From the NCBI RefSeq assembly GCF_001049495.1, contig NZ_CDWI01000011.1, positions 620,001 through 684,000 of the forward strand: DNA of 64,000 nucleotides. The letters are read 5' to 3'. Below are positions 23,110-30,827 of this stretch, in pieces. Under the pieces are notes generated by a model. It made no database searches and was not told the DNA's origin. It saw only the letters and a list, made by a program, of their open reading frames with translations. The position numbers and the translations under genes were made by a program. The DNA is from Microbacterium sp. 3J1. Its GTDB lineage: Bacteria; Actinomycetota; Actinomycetes; Actinomycetales; Microbacteriaceae. Position 1 is the stretch's first letter. Each line of letters starts with the position of its first letter.

Positions 23110-24009
23110 ATGACGAAATCCTCTCCAGTCACCAACTCCCACTACAACCCGATGCTCGGATCGGCGACTTGGACGCGCGTTCAGCCCTTCGTCGACGAAA
23201 CCATCGCCGAGCGATGCACCGATATGAGTGAGCGTCAGATCGACGAGCACCAGCGGTCGCTCGCGTTCTTCGGAGACTGGATCGTGCAGACAGGCATGGT
23301 GGAGCTCCACGAGGCTCTGTCGGAAGACATCATCGACGTCTACACGGTCGACCGCGCGAAAGAGGTCGTTCCGGTCATGGCCGAACGGGAGCGCAAGATG
23401 CTTCGGCGTCTGGCTGGGATGACCCCGTCGGTCGAGAAGCGGGCGGTCTCGACCGCGTCGGAGCCTGAGCGCCCGTACTCCGACGATGAACTCGCGACCT
23501 TCCACCACTGGGCTTCCTACCAGCGCACTGACCACCAGCGGGCAGCGTGCATGGCGATCTTCGCCCTCGGCGTCGGGTGTGGCTTGACCTCTGGCGAGAT
23601 CCTCGCCGTGCGAGGCAGGGACCTGCTCGACCTCGACGGAGTCCTCGCCGTCCGCGTTGCGCGCGACGGGCGAATCGTTCCTGTCGTCGACCGCTGGGAG
23701 GAGTGCATTGCCAAGGTCATGGCTGATAACCCGACCGATGCACTCGTCGTGGCGCCTCATGCAACTCACCGGTATGGGGCGATGCAACATGTCCTTCGGA
23801 CGTCGAAGGGAGAAGTGAAGCCCACCGCGGCACGCCTGCGGATGACGTGGCTGGTCGCCCATCTCGACGCCGGAACGCCCCTCGCCGCACTGTTGCCCGC
23901 ATCCGGGATGACGTCTACGGACTCGCTCCGTCGGGCGATGAGCTTCGTCCGGCCAATTTCGGCCGACCGGTCCTACGAGGCGCTCCGCATGACGGGTGCG
24001 GGCCGATGA
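23110..24009 (+). CDS. Tyrosine-recombinase-like protein B, catalytic residues degenerate
   Basis: A 299-residue paralogue of the protein at 21764-22636. The N-terminal part resembles a core-binding domain (MSERQIDEHQRSLAFFGDWI). Near residue 153 LGVGCGLTSGEILAV replaces the canonical TGLRxSE, so catalytic Arg I is lost. The later box reads TAARLRMTWLVAHLDAGTP, keeping Arg but not the flanking His residues, and no catalytic Tyr is evident. Its TGA overlaps the ATG of transposase-like B (ATGA 24006-24009), so the two are translationally coupled. It is likely a DNA-binding partner of that transposase. Confidence 0.65.
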   Translation: MTKSSPVTNSHYNPMLGSATWTRVQPFVDETIAERCTDMSERQIDEHQRSLAFFGDWIVQTGMVELHEALSEDIIDVYTVDRAKEVVPVMAERERKMLRRLAGMTPSVEKRAVSTASEPERPYSDDELATFHHWASYQRTDHQRAACMAIFALGVGCGLTSGEILAVRGRDLLDLDGVLAVRVARDGRIVPVVDRWEECIAKVMADNPTDALVVAPHATHRYGAMQHVLRTSKGEVKPTAARLRMTWLVAHLDAGTPLAALLPASGMTSTDSLRRAMSFVRPISADRSYEALRMTGAGR

Positions 24010-25853
24010 GAACGGACAAACCCAAGAAGAACGATCTCTTCCTCGACGACAACGCTGAACTCGAGGAGATGCTCTTCGACCCTCGTGCTCGCGGACCGGT
24101 CGCGACCGGAATGGTGCAGCAATGCGCCAAGCTCATCGACAGCGTCGGCATTCCTGAGCTGCTCGCCCAGTGGGACCACGAAGTTCATGCACCGATCCGA
24201 GGGGGCAGGCCGGCCTCCGTGCCCATGCGGGGGATCCTCATCCTGTGGCTGGTGCTGGCCTGGGAGCACCAGCCCCTGCAGCTCAAGAAGCTGCGGGACA
24301 TCATCACCGAACGGTTGACGCCCGAGACTGCCGCCATTCTCGGCATCACCCTTGATGCGACAGTCAGCCCGGACGGCTGGTACGAGCGCGCCCGCCGGTC
24401 GACCAACCGCATCATGAGCCTCATCGACTACCACCCCATCTTCAACAGGCATCGCCGCCTCCAGAAACAGGAGTGGGACCGCGTCCGCGCGGATCGCGAA
24501 GAGATCGCCGAGGTGCTCTCCGTCCGCGCGCACCGCGCCGACGAGCTGATGAACCTGCTCCTGCACGCCACCTACCTGTGGATGCCCAAGCGCCTGCGCT
24601 CCGACAAGGTCTCCGTCACCATCGACGCGACGGCTGTTCGCGTCCATGCGCGAGGTGTCGGCGTCACCCGACTTTCCAAGCTCGGAGCCGAGGAGACCGT
24701 CTCCATCGAACCCGACGCGGCGTTCTGGGCGCGGGAAACCGATGACCACTCTGATGATGGCAAGACGTCCATCAGGAAGATGAAGTACGCCTACGAACTC
24801 GAGCTGGGAGTTCTCACGAGCAATGACCCGACGCGTCCCGAGGACATCCCGCACATCGTTGTCGGCATTGGACATCACGCCCCGGCGTTTGGACCGGGCA
24901 AAGCGGCACGAGCGATGTTCGAGAACATCGTGAGTCGCGGTCTCCAGCTCGACCACGTCATCGGGGACCGCGCGTACCTTCCAGGCGCCAAGGAAGCCGA
25001 CCTTCAGAACTATCTTCGCTCCACCGGTGCGAAACTCGTCATGGATTACCACAAGAACTTCCTCGGCTACCAGGACAGCTACGCAGGGGCCATCATGGTC
25101 GACGGCAACTGGTACTGCGCCTCGATGCCGCAGACGCTCATCGACGCGAGCAAGCGCTACCGGGCCGGCGAGGACGCTGACGACAAGAACCGTTCGTTGA
25201 CGAAGTCGCAGCGCGCTGCTCGGGCCAGACAGCGGCTCGAGCAATGGCTCAGCGATGTCGAAGCACGAGCACCATACCTCTTCAGCACGAAGGGTGCGCA
25301 GAAGGCAAACGGGAAGAGGCCGTGGTCCTGCCCAGCGGGCGCCAACACCCCCACCGCTTCCTGCCCGCGCAAGCCGAACAAGATCGCGTCGGGCAAGGTG
25401 CCTCTCACGATCATCAGGCGCCCCGTGGAGGGCCCTGCGAAGGTGTGCGACAACGTGACCAGTGTTCACTTCCCGGCCGAGGCGGGCGGCAAGTTCGCCC
25501 AGGAGTATCAGTACGGCTCCAAGCCGTGGCGCGAGATGTACGGCCACGGCCGGAACAGCGTCGAGTCCTTCAACGCCTATCTCAAGGATGGCGGTACACA
25601 CGCCCTTGAAGACGGTTCGCGCCGTCGCCTCCGTGGCTCCGCTGCACAGTACTTCCTCGCGACGATGACCGTGGTCGCAGCGAACCTCGACAAGATCCGG
25701 GACTTCGCCGCTCAGAAGATCGAAGACGGTCTCGACTACGAGGCGGGGATTGAAGCTCCGCGCGCCAAGAAGCGCAAGCCACGCCGCAGCTCCCCTCAGC
25801 AGCGCGTCACGCACCAGCGCGGTCGAGCAACACGTAATCCCGTCCGTACATAG
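24006..25853 (+). CDS. DDE transposase-like protein B
   Basis: A 615-residue protein. The acidic triad of a DDE transposase can be placed at D207 (VTIDATAV), D321 (HVIGDRAYL) and E520 (GHGRNSVESFNAYLK). VSIEPDAAFW and GAKLVMDYHKN are shared with transposase-like A. An insert of about 60 residues before the Glu contains CPAGANTPTASCPRKPNK, with Cys residues that could bind metal. The C-terminus is strongly basic. It is coupled to recombinase-like B by a 4-bp overlap. The IS family is not recognised. Confidence 0.72.
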   Translation: MRTDKPKKNDLFLDDNAELEEMLFDPRARGPVATGMVQQCAKLIDSVGIPELLAQWDHEVHAPIRGGRPASVPMRGILILWLVLAWEHQPLQLKKLRDIITERLTPETAAILGITLDATVSPDGWYERARRSTNRIMSLIDYHPIFNRHRRLQKQEWDRVRADREEIAEVLSVRAHRADELMNLLLHATYLWMPKRLRSDKVSVTIDATAVRVHARGVGVTRLSKLGAEETVSIEPDAAFWARETDDHSDDGKTSIRKMKYAYELELGVLTSNDPTRPEDIPHIVVGIGHHAPAFGPGKAARAMFENIVSRGLQLDHVIGDRAYLPGAKEADLQNYLRSTGAKLVMDYHKNFLGYQDSYAGAIMVDGNWYCASMPQTLIDASKRYRAGEDADDKNRSLTKSQRAARARQRLEQWLSDVEARAPYLFSTKGAQKANGKRPWSCPAGANTPTASCPRKPNKIASGKVPLTIIRRPVEGPAKVCDNVTSVHFPAEAGGKFAQEYQYGSKPWREMYGHGRNSVESFNAYLKDGGTHALEDGSRRRLRGSAAQYFLATMTVVAANLDKIRDFAAQKIEDGLDYEAGIEAPRAKKRKPRRSSPQQRVTHQRGRATRNPVRT

Positions 25854-26000
25854 CCCACGGCTCCGCTCCACCAGTTAGATCACCGGCTCGAAGGTCGGCG
25901 TCAGCATGCCCAACTCCGGGTTCTGACGTCGCCCCCCGGGCCTTTTCTGTGGTCGGCGGTCGTCAGACTCCCTATGACTGTGCCCCTCGACCGGCACGAA
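25854..26000. other. Island end, no gene seen
   Basis: Between the last transposase-like gene and the tRNA terminator I see no open frame with a plausible start and no obvious direct repeat of the tRNA 3' end. This would be the place to look for an attachment remnant or a transposon end. Confidence 0.5.
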
Positions 26001-26036
26001 CGAGAAAAGCCGCCTGAAACCAGGCGGCTTTTCTCG
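26001..26036. terminator. Strong bidirectional hairpin downstream of tRNA-Arg
   Basis: A perfect 16-bp stem (26001-26016 with 26021-26036) with an AAAC loop, and A-run and T-run inside the stem arms. On the minus strand it follows the tRNA gene and probably ends that transcript; on the plus strand it would insulate the accessory region. Confidence 0.9.
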
Positions 26037-26088
26037 TATTTGGGGGTTGCGCGTACGTATTCACATACCATCCGCGTACAACCCGATG

Positions 26089-26161
26089 TGCCCCCGACAG
26101 GAGTCGAACCTGCGACCTACGGTACCGGAAACCGGCGCTCTATCCACTGAGCTACGGAGGC
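26089..26161 (-). tRNA. tRNA-Arg, anticodon CCG
   Basis: A 73-base cloverleaf on the minus strand. The acceptor arms GCCTCCG (5') and CGGGGGC (3') pair, with one G-U. The D arm is GCTC/GAGC, the anticodon loop reads TTCCGGT giving CCG (Arg, CGG codons), and the T arm has GGTTCGACTCC. The CCA end is not encoded. The anticodon stem has a C-U mismatch at its outer pair. It sits exactly between the accessory half and the housekeeping half, next to argS. Confidence 0.92.
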
Positions 26162-26177
26162 GTACCGAACGACGATA

Positions 26178-26984
26178 TCACTGCTCGGGTGCGGTCTCCG
26201 ACCCGGCCTCGGTCACGGGCGCGTCGCCGAGCTCCGCGAGGGCGGCCGCGACCTTCTCGGCGAGGTAGCGGTGGCCGTCCGTGGACGGGTGCCGCCGCCC
26301 GAGGTCGACGTCGATGACGGAGAGGTAGTTCTGCGTGCTGATCCAGCCATCGGCGATGGGGGAGATGTACCACCAGCCGCGTGCGGCGGCGAGCTCGCCC
26401 AGATCGACGTCGATGCGTGCCGTGCCGGCCCCGACGGGCAGCTCGTGCGGCGCCGGGCCGAGGATGACGATCGTCGCGTCGGGGTACTTCGCCGACATGG
26501 CGTCCCACGCGGCGTCGACCGCCTCGCGGTAGCCCGCCGCACCCTGCTCGCGATCGTTGATGGATCCCTGCATCACGACGAGGTCGGGCGCGAGGCCGGG
26601 GTCGAGGGCGGCGATTCGCTCTCCGAACGCGGGACCGTCGAGCCCGGGCTTCAGGTATCCGCTGCCCCGGACGCCGTTGACGATCGTCTCGCCGTCCAGC
26701 AGGTCGGCGAGCACGTAGGCGTACCCGAGCGTGGGTTCCGTGGCCGCGGATCCGTACGTCCACGAATCGCCGAAGACGAGGACGGTCGGATCCTCGGGGA
26801 GGAGCAGGGGAGCAGGGGCGATCGCGACGGCAGAGTCGTTCGAGGCCGCGGCGCCCACGGGGTCGGACGAAGGGGCACCGGACCACGGTCGGAGGATCCC
26901 CAGGACGAGCGCCGCGATCGCCAGGATCACGGCGACCGTCACCCCCGCGAGGGGCAGGCGACGGCGGGTCGAGGCGGCGGTCAT
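26178..26984 (-). CDS. SGNH/GDSL-family hydrolase, membrane anchored
   Basis: A 268-residue protein with an N-terminal helix (about residues 10-32) and an extracytoplasmic SGNH hydrolase domain. Block I is VFGDSWTYG (nucleophile Ser), block III is GSIND, and the Asp-His pair is in HPSTDGHRYL. It probably removes acyl or acetyl groups from a surface polymer or lipid. It begins at ATG 26984, divergent from argS and ending 17 bp from the tRNA gene. The substrate is unknown. Confidence 0.85.
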   Translation of the reverse strand: MTAASTRRRLPLAGVTVAVILAIAALVLGILRPWSGAPSSDPVGAAASNDSAVAIAPAPLLLPEDPTVLVFGDSWTYGSAATEPTLGYAYVLADLLDGETIVNGVRGSGYLKPGLDGPAFGERIAALDPGLAPDLVVMQGSINDREQGAAGYREAVDAAWDAMSAKYPDATIVILGPAPHELPVGAGTARIDVDLGELAAARGWWYISPIADGWISTQNYLSVIDVDLGRRHPSTDGHRYLAEKVAAALAELGDAPVTEAGSETAPEQ

Positions 26985-27054
26985 GGCATGACTGTAGATC
27001 AGGAATCGGCCGCCGCAAATTCCGGCAGGTGACGCGCCGTAAACTGGGAGGCCT

Positions 27055-28719
27055 ATGAACCCTGAAACGCTCGCCGAAGCCCTCCTCGCCGTCCTCGCAC
27101 CGATCGCCGAGGAACGACGTCCCGGCGAGCCGCTCGCGCTCGCCGCATCCGACATCGTGCTCGAGCGCCCTCGCAATCGCGACCACGGCGACTGGGCATC
27201 GAACGTCGCGATGCGGGTGGCGAAGCAGCTGGGCACCAACCCGCGCGAGCTCGCCCTGCAGATCGCCGACGGTCTGGCACAGGTCGAGGGCGTCGCGAGC
27301 GCCGAGGTGGCGGGGCCGGGCTTCATCAACATCCGTCTCGACGCGGCAGCCGCGGGCGCGCTCGCGAAGGTCATCGTCGACGCCGGTGAGACCTACGGGC
27401 ACAACCAGACCCAGGCCGGCCGCAGCATCAACATCGAGTTCGTGAGCGCGAACCCGACCGGTCCGCTGCACATCGGGCACACGCGCTGGGCCGCACTCGG
27501 CGATGCGATCGCCCGCGTCCTCGCGGCGTCCGGCGCGACGGTGGCCAGGGAGTACTACATCAACGACGCCGGCGTGCAGATGGAGCGCTTCGCCCACTCC
27601 GTGCTCGCGGCGGTCAAGGGTGAGCCCACGCCGGAGGGCGGCTACGCGGGCAGCTACATCGGAGACCTCGCAGTGCGCGTGCAGGCGGCGCGTCCGGACC
27701 TGCTCGACCTCGACGCCGAGGAGCAGGTCGTCGTGACCCGCGAGCTCGCCTACGGCTTCCAGCTCGAGGAGCAGAAGGAGTCCCTCTCGAAGTTCAACGT
27801 CGATTTCGACGTCTGGTTCTCCGAGCGACTCCTGCATGCGAAGAACGACGACGGCGTGAGCGTCGTCGACGAGGCCGTGGAGCGCCTGCGCGAGCAGGGT
27901 CACGTCTTCGACGACGAGGGCGCCGTGTGGGTGCGCACGACCGACTTCGGCGACGACAAGGATCGGGTGATCCGTCGCTCGAACGGGGAGTACACGTACT
28001 TCGCCGCTGACGCCGCGTACTACCTCAACAAGGGCGACCGCGGTTTCGAATACAAGCTCTACCTCCTCGGTGCCGACCACCACGGGTACGTCCACCGTCT
28101 CAAGGCGATCGCCGGCGCCGCGGGCGAGGACCCCGAGAAGAACGTCGAGGTGCTGATCGGACAGCTCGTATCGGTCGGCGGTGCACGCCTCAGCAAGCGC
28201 GCCGGCAACATCATCGAGATGGACGACCTGCGGGAATGGCTGGGCACGGATGCTCTCCGCTACTCGCTCGAGCGTTCTCCCGCCGACTCTCCGCTGGCGC
28301 TCGATCCGGAGCTGCTCCAGAAGCGCACGAACGACAATCCGGTCTTCTACGTCCAGTACGCCCACGCCCGCACGCACAACGTGGCGCGCAACGCCGCCGA
28401 TTCGGGAGTCGACCGGTCCGAGTTCGAGCCGCAGACGCTCACCCACGAGACCGAGGCCGCTCTGCTCGGAGCGCTCCAGGAGTTCCCGCGCATCGTCGCG
28501 TTCGCCGCGGAGGTGCGTGAACCGCACCGCGTCGCCCGCTACCTCGAGGAACTCGCAGGCCTGTACCACCGCTGGTACGACAACTGCCGTGTGATCCCGC
28601 AGGGCGACGACCCGATCGAGAGCGTGCACCGCACTCGACTGTGGCTGAACGATGCCGCAGGTCAGGTGTTCCGCAACGGACTTGACCTCCTCGGAGTCTC
28701 GGCGCCCGAGCGCATGTGA
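27055..28719 (+). CDS. argS: Arginyl-tRNA synthetase
   Basis: A 554-residue class I synthetase that charges tRNA-Arg. The N-terminal Arg-tRNA recognition domain is followed by the HIGH motif (NPTGPLHIGHTRW, about residue 139), the KMSKS-like ARLSKRAGN (about 378), and the C-terminal DALR anticodon-binding domain. GGGAGG precedes ATG 27055. Its substrate gene tRNA-Arg(CCG) lies 0.9 kb away. It starts the chromosomal argS-lysA-hom-thrB region. Confidence 0.97.
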   Translation: MNPETLAEALLAVLAPIAEERRPGEPLALAASDIVLERPRNRDHGDWASNVAMRVAKQLGTNPRELALQIADGLAQVEGVASAEVAGPGFINIRLDAAAAGALAKVIVDAGETYGHNQTQAGRSINIEFVSANPTGPLHIGHTRWAALGDAIARVLAASGATVAREYYINDAGVQMERFAHSVLAAVKGEPTPEGGYAGSYIGDLAVRVQAARPDLLDLDAEEQVVVTRELAYGFQLEEQKESLSKFNVDFDVWFSERLLHAKNDDGVSVVDEAVERLREQGHVFDDEGAVWVRTTDFGDDKDRVIRRSNGEYTYFAADAAYYLNKGDRGFEYKLYLLGADHHGYVHRLKAIAGAAGEDPEKNVEVLIGQLVSVGGARLSKRAGNIIEMDDLREWLGTDALRYSLERSPADSPLALDPELLQKRTNDNPVFYVQYAHARTHNVARNAADSGVDRSEFEPQTLTHETEAALLGALQEFPRIVAFAAEVREPHRVARYLEELAGLYHRWYDNCRVIPQGDDPIESVHRTRLWLNDAAGQVFRNGLDLLGVSAPERM

Positions 28720-28757
28720 CCCGTGGTGTCGTCAGCCGTGTAAGGCAGGATGGCAGC

Positions 28758-29612
28758 ATGAGCGACGACGACCACACACTCCCGTATCCCGCCGCGGACT
28801 CGGAGCATCCGACGCTCGTGATCCCCGGCGGGGGAGACGGGGCGGATGCTGCGGTCGAGCCCGCACGGAAGCGCCGCCGGTGGCCCTGGGTGCTGCTGAT
28901 CGTGGTCGTCGTCCTCGCCCTGCTCGCCGTCGCGGCCGAGCTCATCGCCCGGGCGGTGCTGCCGGGGATCGTGCGCTCGGTCGTGATCGAGCAGCTCGAC
29001 CTACCCGCGGACCAGGAGCTCGAGGTCGCGGCCGACGGCATCCTGATCCCGCAGCTGCTCGGCGGAAGCCTCGACAGCCTCCATCTGTCGACCGACTCCG
29101 TCACGCTCGAGGGCATCACCGGCGCCGCCGACGTGACGGCCACCGGTGTGCCGTTGCGCGGCGGCGACCTCGGCGGGGCGTCGGGCACGATCCGCATCGA
29201 CGAGTCGCAGTTCACCGCGCTTCTCGCCGACACCGACCTGCCCATCGAGACCGTCACGCTCGAGGCGCCGAACGCCACGGTCGGCGGATCGGTCACCGTG
29301 CTCGGCATCTCGATCCCCGTCTCACTCACCGTCACACCGGGCATCGCCGAGGGCGACCTGGAGCTCACACCGGTCGGCCTGACCATCGGCGGACTCGAGG
29401 TCGACGCCGATCAGGTGGGTGCGTCGCTCGGGTCGCTGGGCGAGCGCCTCACCGAGACGCAGCGGATCTGCATCGCCGACCAGCTTCCCGCCGGAATCCT
29501 CATCACGGGCCTCACGGTGCAGGGGAGCGACGCAGTGATCGATGTCGACGTCGACGGCGACATCGCCACCGACGAGACCCTGCTCGAGAAGGGCGTGTGC
29601 CCGCAGGGCTGA
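28758..29612 (+). CDS. LmeA-like (DUF2993) lipid-binding membrane protein
   Basis: A 284-residue protein with an acidic/disordered N-terminus, a single helix (about residues 44-66), and an extracytoplasmic beta-rich domain with the DUF2993 layout (ADGILIPQLLGGSLDSLHL, TLEGITGAADVTATGVPL). Mycobacterial LmeA binds phospholipid and affects lipoglycan maturation. ATG 28758 begins MSDDDHTLPY; no strong ribosome site is visible. The Cys pair in RICIADQL and KGVCPQG may form a disulfide. Confidence 0.8.
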   Translation: MSDDDHTLPYPAADSEHPTLVIPGGGDGADAAVEPARKRRRWPWVLLIVVVVLALLAVAAELIARAVLPGIVRSVVIEQLDLPADQELEVAADGILIPQLLGGSLDSLHLSTDSVTLEGITGAADVTATGVPLRGGDLGGASGTIRIDESQFTALLADTDLPIETVTLEAPNATVGGSVTVLGISIPVSLTVTPGIAEGDLELTPVGLTIGGLEVDADQVGASLGSLGERLTETQRICIADQLPAGILITGLTVQGSDAVIDVDVDGDIATDETLLEKGVCPQG

Positions 29613-29627
29613 CAGACCGTCAGCCCT
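29605..29627. terminator. Hairpin across two convergent stop codons
   Basis: A perfect 9-bp stem (29605-29613 with 29619-29627) with a 5-base loop covers the stop codons of the LmeA-like and BrkB-like genes, an economical bidirectional terminator. Confidence 0.65.
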
Positions 29628-30675
29628 CGGTGGGCGCGCCCCTCGACTCGCGCTCGGCCTTCTGCGCCGTGCGCAGCGTGGCCGTCGCCAGCGCGACCTC
29701 GGCTTCGGCGCGCTGCACGCGACGCTGCTCGAACGTCGTGGCGCCGAAGCGCGCATGGACGCGGTCGTGACGTTCCTCCTCCGAGGTGACGATGTACGCG
29801 CACGCGATGAGGATGACCTGGGTCGACAGGTTCAACCAGATCAGCAGCGCGAGCAGCGATGCGAATGACGCAAGCAGCGGATTGCTCGTGGCTCCGCCGA
29901 CGAACAGACCGGACAGCTCCTGCAGCACGAGCAGTCCGGCGCCGCCGATGAGCGCGCCGATCCACAACGATCGTGCGGAGGCTCGGACACCGGACAGCAG
30001 ACGGAACACCGCGGCGATGAGGACGGTGTCGAGCGCCAGCACGACGATCAGCGAGACGGCGCGGATGCTCCACGTGGCGACCGCGGAGTCGTCGCCGATT
30101 CCGAGCAGGCCCGCGATCCACGTGATCCCGATGCGCCCGACGAAGGTGACCGCTGCCGCCGCGACGAACAGGACTGCGACGCCGACCGCGAGCAGGAGGT
30201 TGCGGAGGAGGACCCAGATCCAGAGGATGTCGTCCTGCGCGGTGCCGGAGAGGACGCGCACGGCTGTGCGCAATGAGCCCACCGCCGCGAGCGCCGAGCC
30301 CGCGAGGGCCACCGACGAGATCGCGCCGGCGATGGACAGCGACAACGGCACGCGCAGGTCGGCGGGATCGATCACGCCTCCGTCGCCGATCAGGCCGGGC
30401 ACCACCGACTGCACGGCGTCGATGATCGCTCGCCAGGCATCGGGATTCCCCGAGAGCCAGAGCGCGGCGATGGAGAAGCCGAGCAGCACGGCCGCGAACA
30501 CGCTGAAGAGTGCGCGGTACGTGACGCTGTCGGCGAGCATGGCCCCTCGCCGTTCGCTGTACAGGAGGAAGGCCCGGACCGGGCGCCGCACCAGCGCCCA
30601 CCGGATCGTCGCACTGCTCACGCGCTGGATCAGGCCGGGGCGCTTCGGTTCGGAGGTCGTCTTCTCGTCGCTCAT
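29620..30675 (-). CDS. YihY/BrkB-family membrane protein
   Basis: A protein of about 351 residues with six membrane helices and cytoplasmic ends, matching the YihY/BrkB (UPF0761) family: SVTYRALFSVFAAVLLGFS in the first helix and SNPLLASFASLLALLIWLNL near the end. The name ribonuclease BN used in some databases is not well supported. Start choice: ATG 30675 with AGGGTGAG 6 bases upstream; GTG codons at 30678 and 30681 are in frame. Divergent from lysA. Function unknown. Confidence 0.82.
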   Translation of the reverse strand: MSDEKTTSEPKRPGLIQRVSSATIRWALVRRPVRAFLLYSERRGAMLADSVTYRALFSVFAAVLLGFSIAALWLSGNPDAWRAIIDAVQSVVPGLIGDGGVIDPADLRVPLSLSIAGAISSVALAGSALAAVGSLRTAVRVLSGTAQDDILWIWVLLRNLLLAVGVAVLFVAAAAVTFVGRIGITWIAGLLGIGDDSAVATWSIRAVSLIVVLALDTVLIAAVFRLLSGVRASARSLWIGALIGGAGLLVLQELSGLFVGGATSNPLLASFASLLALLIWLNLSTQVILIACAYIVTSEEERHDRVHARFGATTFEQRRVQRAEAEVALATATLRTAQKAERESRGAPTEG

Positions 30676-30762
30676 CACCACTCACCCTAGGAGTCCGGCG
30701 CGCCGCGCCACAGGGGCTTGACGCCGGGCGTCACCATGACGGATGCGGAATGGGCAGTGCCC

Positions 30763-30768
30763 TAGAAT
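30763..30768 (+). promoter_or_regulatory. Possible -10 of the lysA promoter
   Basis: TAGAAT lies about 60 bases upstream of GTG 30828, between divergent genes. No good -35 is seen at the usual spacing, so confidence is low. Confidence 0.35.
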
Positions 30769-30827
30769 CGGGGTCGACCTCGCCGTGCCCGAAACCGCGG
30801 CGCGCCCCATCCCACGATTGGTGTTCC

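Larger units (their letters stand above)
19462..25853. mobile_element. Candidate mobile module: two DDE transposase-like and two degenerate tyrosine-recombinase-like genes
   Basis: The interval holds two homologous DDE-type proteins (19462 and 24006), two homologous recombinase-like proteins (21764 and 23110), an HA-domain protein and an XRE-like regulator. At least one recombinase-like/transposase pair is translationally coupled. The module lies between a broken minus-strand operon and a tRNA-Arg gene. The ends of the element are not defined: I did not find terminal inverted repeats or target duplications, so the borders given are simply those of the genes. Confidence 0.45.

Noticed and set aside
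22219-24009. Active site-specific integrase genes of an integrated element
   Set aside because: Both recombinase-like proteins lack the first catalytic Arg and have no clear nucleophilic Tyr, so I do not call them working integrases despite the tRNA nearby.
25979-26000. TGTGCCCCTCGAC as an attachment-site copy of the tRNA 3' end
   Set aside because: It matches only a few bases of the tRNA end and then diverges; too weak for a direct repeat.
26152-28629. 825-residue minus-strand frame across argS and the hydrolase
   Set aside because: It is opposite argS, lacks recognisable domains and has low-complexity Arg-rich composition, so it is a shadow.
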